Part shown: positions 58,996 through 64,000 of the stretch, piece after piece
Layout: each line of letters begins with the position of its first letter
How positions within the stretch are numbered: the stretch's first letter is position 1
Assembly: GCA_904066235.2 (NCBI GenBank)
Contig: CAJFCV020000003.1
Span: forward strand, 3,472,001 to 3,536,000
From: Bursaphelenchus xylophilus
Lineage: Eukaryota; Nematoda; Chromadorea; Rhabditida; Aphelenchoididae
Direction of reading: 5' to 3'
Length of the DNA stretch: 64,000 bases
Program-made: the position numbers and the translations under genes
Notes under the pieces: model-generated
Database searches by the model: none
The model's input: the letters and a program-made list of their open reading frames with translations, nothing else
What the model was told of the DNA's origin: nothing

Positions 58996-59150
58996 AACGC
59001 GCCCCCTTGGAGTCTCCTCAATAAACTTAAATGGAATATAATACCGGCATATTCTGAGCTAATTAATATGCGCTACTAGAACCAACGGGTCAACACCACC
59101 CGCTACAAGAAGTTCTGAGGCCAGAACTTTCCCCGGCCCGGGAGGCACGA
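58996..59150 (+). repeat. retroelement direct repeat, copy 1
   Basis: TTGGAGTCTCCTCAATAAAC through GTTCCCCGGCCCGGGAGGCA-type sequence, repeated at 60062-60205. It flanks gag fragment 2 on both sides, so that fragment sits between direct repeats. Confidence 0.7.
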
Positions 59151-60113
59151 GCGTGTATCAGGCCGCCTTGGCATACTGGGAGTCGTACCCTGGTCCTGTC
59201 GAGGAGGTCATTGGATTCCTCGACTTTGCTGACCAAGCCATCGAGGAGTGTTCGCACTCAGGATTTGTTTCCCTTATGACTTATCCTTGTAACAATAGAC
59301 TCCGTAAAGTCCCGATTCGGCGACTCTACGAGTCACTTTCTGGCTCTTCCGACGGTCACCAGCAGCAACTCGCCGCGGAATACGAAGAGTACAAGAGGGA
59401 GATGGCTACTCCTTCGTCACGTACATCGGTTCATCCCCACATCCTATGCCATAACCGTCCCGACCCCCGGTCGTCAACCACTAATTCCGTTACTTGTCAA
59501 CGGGATTTTTGTCGAAACCTTAATCGACACCGGCGCGTCCATTTCATATCTACCAGAGTCGACGGCAAAAAGATTAAACCCGGTACCAAAATCAGCGGTC
59601 ATTGAGCCAGCAAGAGCGGCAAACGGAGAAGTCATCTCCTTCCTGGGAACAGTTTCGCTTAAAACCCGAGCAGTACACCTCCGAATCCACGAACCTATAA
59701 CATTGTCACCACACACAGATAACTTCGTATGGGCAGTCACATCCGAACCCACCGAAGGAGTGTTCCTGACTGAAGGACGAGCCGTTCGAGAAGGAGTTCG
59801 GATAGGAAAAGTTATCTCCAACGCTGTTGATTCTAAATTTCCTCTAAGGATCGTCAATACGACGAATACACCTCAACGTCTACATCCAAACGTAAAACTG
59901 GCAACACTCGTCCATATTACCGAGAATTGCTATCAAGTGTTTGCAGTGACGAACCCACAGCCCGCAGAAAAACACATTCCCGCTGAAATCGACGTGGCCG
60001 ATAACTTAATACCTCAGCCAGATACCCAGTTCAACTTAAAAGAGAAAATCCAATTGGACCCCTGGAGTCTCCTCAATAAACTTAAAATGGAATACAATAT
60101 CGGCATATTCTGA
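59151..60113 (+). mobile_element. Ty3-like retroelement gag/protease fragment 2
   Basis: 59153-59605 nearly repeats 55545-55990 (VYQAALAYWESYPGP onward), joined to an unrelated left side, so the gag N-terminus is missing. The +1 frame from about 59440 to 60113 is open through PLLVNGIFVETLIDTGASIS and on through RAVHLRIHEPITLSP and FPLRIVNTTNTPQRLHPNVK to a TGA at 60113, covering the protease and the linker before the missing reverse transcriptase. More intact than fragment 1. Confidence 0.78.
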
Positions 60114-60205
60114 GCTAATTTATATGCGCTAATAGAACCAACGGGTTAACACCACCCGCTACAAGAAGTTCTGAAGCCACAACGTTCCCCGGCCCGGGAG
60201 GCAGT
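60062..60205 (+). repeat. retroelement direct repeat, copy 2
   Basis: Second copy of 58996-59150; the first part overlaps the end of the protease/linker frame. Confidence 0.7.
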
Positions 60206-60551
60206 CACGGGCTACTTTCAGATACCCCAAGGCCGAATGTCCCAACCGGTCCACGCCGCAGGGGACGTCCGGGAAAGCAACGAACACTGGAGGAGGTGGA
60301 AGCAAATCCTGCGCAAGGTTCAAACTGCCGACAACGAGGGGTCGAGCTCCGGGGCGTTAGAGAAGGGTGATGGTTTACTGTGGAATAAATGCTGCCCCTA
60401 TACAGTTCAGCTTCGGAGCTTCCTGTTTTATAATATTTGTGTATCCTTTTTCAAATATAGGCTATAAATGACCATATGTCATCTAGCACAAAGCAGAGGG
60501 TCATTCTTGCTCCCTCAAAGAAACCTCAAAGACAACTAGTACCACACCCCC
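60206..60551. other. end of retroelement cluster
   Basis: A 76-codon frame at 60237-60467 is retroelement-like in composition but has no recognised motif. Nothing else seen up to the gene C promoter. Confidence 0.4.
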
Positions 60552-60574
60552 ACTGATAATATAGTATTTATAAA
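60552..60574 (+). promoter_or_regulatory. GATA site and TATA box, gene C
   Basis: ACTGATAA at 60552-60559 and TTTATAAA at 60567-60574, 59 and 44 bases before the gene C ATG. Same order as in the other lysozyme-like genes, with closer spacing. Confidence 0.6.
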
Positions 60575-60610
60575 CGTTTAAATTTTTGCTGAGGCCTTGA
60601 CTAACTAATC

Positions 60611-62296
60611 ATGTGGAAGGTTGGCCTACTGTTGCTGTCTATCTGTGCTTTGGCAAAATGTGCTGACGATAATCGTTTCGAGCTTGGCTTTGAGACGACA
60701 GACGAGATTAAGAAAGAGAACCTAAAATGTTTGAAAGACGCCGACTACAAAGTTGTGGGTGTACGTATCTACAATAACGGAGAGCACGATGAAACAGGCC
60801 TTAAAAACATGGAGACAGCTTCAGGTAAATGTTTTGCTCGTTCTAGAAGCCTTTTTTAATTTTGATATTGAAGATATGTCCTAGTCTGATGTCTAATTTC
60901 AGAAAACTTTACCGTACAAGCGCTCGTTGTTCCCAATATCTCTAAAGCGGCCGCTGTTCAGGTGACTGATATCGTGAAGCGTGGAAGAAGAAATAAACAG
61001 GCTCTTCAAAAGATCTTCCTGAAGATCACGGATCCTTTGTGTTGGTGGCAAGAACAGGAGCGCAACGTTGCTTTTATCAACTTGTTTGTAAAAACGGCTC
61101 AAGTAAGCGCACTTGATTAGGCTGGATCTTCATTTTAATTTGATCGTTCGCTAATATGATAAAAATCCTTTTTAGAGTCTGAAATTAAAAGTTGGATTCT
61201 ACACCAACTGGTACGACTACAAAGTAATCACCGGCAACTCGGCCCGTTTCAGTCCCACAGAAGTTTGGTACTGGAAGACGCTTGGCGTCGGCGATGATGC
61301 CAAAGGTGAAACCAATTTCGATGATTTTTACCCATTTGGTCCTATTAAAGGGCATCCGACTAGACTTGGCTCTCGGGCCGGCCCGGGCCGAAAATCGCGG
61401 CCCGGCCCGCGGGCCGGAAGAGGTCGGCCCGGCCCGGCCCGTTTCAATTTTTCTTCGGCCCGGCCCGGCCCAGCCCGCGGCCCGGCCCGGGCCGGCCCGG
61501 GCCGGCCCGAAAATTGAGAAGAAGTAAAAAACCTTAATTCGCTATTAGATGTGACATATTTTTCTTTACTATAACAACTAACAGTACATTTTTAAAGCAA
61601 AAAATTACTTAACAATGCATTGCCTTTTAAAAATTAATCAAAAAATTTCCGAAATCCGTTTTCAGACTATTAAAAATTGTCCCAAGGTCAATTTTATAGA
61701 TTCAGCAAAGGTGAAACCACGTTTATCAAGGTTTTCAACTGCAAGATGATAGTGTTGCTTCACACGGCTTCTTAACTGTGTTTTTAAAGATGTGGGTTAC
61801 GCTTATTTTGAGTGTTTGTTCAAAAAATTACTACAAACACTAATATACATTAGCACTTAATAGATTTTACCAGTAAAATTACTTATTATTAGCCATTTTT
61901 GAGTACTTCCGTGCTTTATTTTTATAAAATTATGCTTACTGTAAGAAAAATATAAAGCCTATTCTTGGCTTTGCGTTTTAATTTTATTGGCAACCCAACT
62001 TTTCGCGTTGAAGTTCAGAATTTAAATTTTGCCGGGCCGGCCCGGGCCGAAAGTTGCGGCCCGGCCCGCGGGCCGGAACAGTTCGGCCCGGCCCGGCCCG
62101 TTTCAATTTTGCTTTGGCCCGGCCCGGCCCGGCCCGAACACCGGCCCGGGCCGGGCCGGCCCGGGCCGGCCCAGCCCGGCAGCCAAGTCTACATCCGACC
62201 GCAAAAACATTCAGCTTCCACACCAAAGCTTGTGGGTTGGACATCAACGAAGCCGTGTTCAACGGTATTCCCAAACCCAGTGTTTTAGGTTTTTAG
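60611..62296 (+). pseudogene. LYS-type gene C, split by a hAT-like insertion
   Basis: Exons 60611-60824, 60903-61102 (200 bases) and 61176-62296, the last interrupted at 61361-62191. Signal peptide MWKVGLLLLSICALAKCA. Core: LGFETTDEIKK, IYNNGEHDETGLKN, IFLKITDPLCWW (catalytic site Lys-Ile-Thr), VGFYTNWYDYKVITGNS and DDFYPFGPIKGHP. The separated tail after the insertion (ACGLDINEAVFNGIPKP) keeps the family Cys. The frame on both sides of the element agrees, so the gene was intact before insertion (231 residues). As it stands, translation runs into the element and stops at 61517 with about 50 Gly/Pro/Arg/Ala-rich residues. The poly(A) signal (62323) survives. Expression may persist as a truncated protein. 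Confidence 0.88.
61361..62191. mobile_element. non-autonomous hAT-like element in gene C
   Basis: 831 bases with perfect 11-base inverted ends (TAGACTTGGCT / AGCCAAGTCTA) and an exact 8-base target duplication, CATCCGAC at 61353-61360 and 62192-62199. Two blocks dense in GGCCCG/CGGGCC (61374-61512 and 62030-62180) lie inside the ends, in the same orientation with shared spacers such as CGTTTCAATTTT. The middle is AT-rich with no transposase. The 8-base duplication fits hAT transposition. Exact matching of duplication and ends indicates a recent event. Confidence 0.9.
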
Positions 62297-62909
62297 TTAA
62301 ATTGTAAATGTTTTGATGCAACAATAAATAATGGTTTGGCAAACGGTTATGAGGTTAGTGGTTGTCGATAATGAAATATGACTGCTGGTAATGAGGATAA
62401 AACTAGCTTTTACTTCGAATTTCGGTCTAATGAGAACTAACTAGGCGAATTTTTGGTAGACATTTGGAGATGTGAGTTTTAAGAATTCCTTAGCATTGTC
62501 GGCCCAGGCCAGCGAAATAAACCTTCATAAAGCTTTTGGATTTTGCGTTGATGAAAGGGAAGAAGGAAATAGCTGTTGATCGTAATGGATCCTACTGTAA
62601 GATCAATCAAAAAAACGAGGGAAAATTGGAGCAGTTCAAGTAATCGTTGGAAACGGAAGTGATCAGCCAGCATCGTCGATCCATAAGATGAGATGGATCC
62701 ACGATACAGGCAAGAATCATGACCTTAGATGGAGCGATCTTACCCTGACCTGAGAATGGGAACCGTTATGATTCACTCCATGATTTTTTGCATGTGATAA
62801 ATGTAGATAAATTGCAATTGAAAGAGAAGAACTGTTTAGTGAAGGCAAAAGCATACGATAAAAAATTTTTGTTTTATTTTTTAATTAATATGTATTACAT
62901 ATATGTACT
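62297..62909. other. intergenic between genes C and D
   Basis: 3' end of gene C with AATAAA at 62323-62328, then no recognised gene. Confidence 0.45.
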
Positions 62910-63092
62910 AGCCGTTCGCAAAGTCGGTAGAGTGATTTCGCCGACATGCAATGCAAAAAATAAAAGCCCACTTTGCATTGCGCTTTTTTCGGCTTTTGCA
63001 CAGGTCTTTCTGGGCTGTCGTTCGCATTCTGGCTTTTTTTTGCCAAGTGCATGTCGCTGTAATCACTCCAGCGACTTTGCAAACGGACTTAT
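62910..63092. mobile_element. small MITE upstream of gene D
   Basis: About 183 bases with inverted ends of about 45 bases: left GCCGTTCGCAAAGTCGGTAG, right GCGACTTTGCAAACGGACTT. Inside, AAGCCCACTTTGCATTGCGC and the rest show weaker pairing. Open frames on both strands here are by-products of the palindrome. Confidence 0.75.
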
Positions 63093-63471
63093 GGCCGTAT
63101 TTGTGCAACTTGTGTGATCAGTATTGAACCAAAGCACACCGTCTGCTTTGTCAGCGTGATTAGAGAAAGCTGACGGTGCGAAAAGGGCATAATAATGCTG
63201 TAAAAATATATAAACGTATGACCATTTCTCCTATCAACAAAAACTACCATCGGAAGCTTGAACATCGTATTCTCAACAGTCTCCGCTCGTTTCTTCGCAT
63301 CCAAAAAAGTATTAAAATGTTTGAGAAATACGTTCGATCACTAGAGCATAAGACACAGCATCTGCGATGCTCTTTTTTATCTGAATTATAGGCCTATCAG
63401 CCCACAGCACAATAACCTACAAAACTCCATCTATTATAAAGAGATGGAATGTTGTTCTACACGCATCAAAA
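63093..63471. promoter_or_regulatory. upstream region of gene D
   Basis: TATAAAG at 63435-63441 is 37 bases before the ATG. GATA cores lie at 63378-63383 (TTATCT) and 63395-63400 (TATCAG). Same architecture as genes A and C, with weaker GATA matches. No other feature. Confidence 0.5.
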
Positions 63472-63946
63472 ATGTGGAAGAGCGTTTTGTTCATAATCGC
63501 TTTCGGCGTTTTCGTTTTCGCGGAGGAGCTGACTGAAAGCATCGATACCGTGGATGAGATCACCGAGAAAGCCTACAGGTGCTTGAAGTCAACGAACTTG
63601 GAGCACGTCACGGTTCGTGTGTATGCGAACGGAACGAGTGATGAGGTGGGATACAAGAATTTGGAAAGGGTTCTCGGTAGGAGTCTCAAGTTTTAAGTTT
63701 TCGTTTTTACGTCATCATTTCAAGGTTGCTATGAAATTTGTTGTAGGACGTATGTCAGTGAATGTTTACGTCGTCCCAAGCCCATTCGACGACCCGGTCC
63801 GTCAAGTGGAGGATATGGTGAACCACACAAAGAGCCACAAATGGGTGAATGGCACGCTCTATATTCAGATAACTGATCCGTCGAAGTGGAGTCGAAATAA
63901 GGAAGAAAACGGGCATTTTATTAAACGTTTCGCGGAGGCCGCTCAG
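63472..63946 (+). CDS. LYS-type lysozyme-like protein D, partial
   Basis: Exons 63472-63676 and 63747-63946 (205 and 200 bases); the window ends in intron 2. Signal peptide MWKSVLFIIAFGVFVFA. Core: ESIDTVDEITEKAYRC, VYANGTSDEVGYKN, VNVYVVPSPFDDPVRQVED and LYIQITDPSKW (about residues 107-117). The first catalytic Asp position is Asp (SIDTVD), unlike A, B and C, but the Asp-x-Glu pair is again replaced, by Gln-Ile-Thr. The intron phases and 200-base second exon match the other copies. The C-terminal half, including the second conserved Cys, should lie just past the window. Confidence 0.88.
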
Positions 63947-64000
63947 GTACGTCGATCACAAAAATACAGCTATCCGTTGATACAGCAATCATTGTTTACG

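Noticed and set aside
61965..62307. Gly/Pro/Ala-rich ORFs on both strands
   Set aside because: Translations of the GGCCCG repeats of the hAT-like element, open in many frames.
1..64000. CRISPR arrays, bacterial operons or ribosome binding sites
   Set aside because: Spliced genes with U-rich introns and metazoan families show a eukaryotic genome; repeats here are MITEs, foldbacks and retroelements, not regularly spaced short repeats.

Overview
The window looks like genomic DNA of a free-living (rhabditid-type) nematode. Genes are built from small exons with short U-rich introns ending in TTTTCAG. Several start codons lie 2 to 21 bases after a splice acceptor with no upstream exon, as expected for spliced-leader trans-splicing. 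Protein content fits: a muscle LIM protein close to C. elegans MLP-1, TAF9, TMEM135, an MFSD12-type transporter and nematode LYS-type lysozyme-like proteins. Short terminal-inverted-repeat elements (MITEs) are very common. I worked exon models out by hand from reading frame, splice sites and phase; no alignment or database search was possible.

Layout. 1-7658 has no recognisable gene. 7659-9596 (+) is a three-exon gene for an unknown charged protein, converging on 10525-12176 (-), a WD40/beta-propeller protein. 12.2-29.1 kb is gene-poor, with weak coding-like islands, dispersed repeats and a 1.07-kb foldback palindrome at 26859-27928. 29.1-42.3 kb is a dense block on the + strand: MFSD12-like transporter (11 exons), TMEM135 copy a, TAF9, TMEM135 copy b (same exon layout as copy a), then a Pro/Gln/Gly-rich low-complexity protein. 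43444-44606 is a dead mariner element. 44708-45713 (-) is the MLP-1-like LIM gene, with two alternative versions of its second exon. 46-49 kb is MITE-rich.

49.4 kb to the window end is a tandem array of four secreted LYS-type genes (A 49399, B 51212, C 60611, D 63472, all +). They share a signal peptide, a phase-1 first intron, a second exon of exactly 200 bp and a promoter pattern of intestinal-type GATA motif plus TATA box 37-52 bases before the ATG. In all four the Asp-x-Glu expected of active GH25 lysozymes is replaced by [Q/E/K]-I-T. Gene B has lost its C-terminal Cys by a frameshift. Gene C is split by an 831-bp hAT-like element with an 8-bp target duplication. About 8.4 kb between B and C is filled by a tRNA-like inverted repeat, MITEs and fragments of Ty3-like retrotransposons (gag, protease, integrase).

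Functional reading. The central block holds conserved housekeeping genes: a lysosomal transporter, peroxisomal/mitochondrial membrane proteins and a TFIID/SAGA subunit. The right end is a rapidly evolving cluster, probably secreted from the intestine, broken up by transposons. That cluster of lysozyme-fold pseudoenzymes is the best candidate for unusual biology here.
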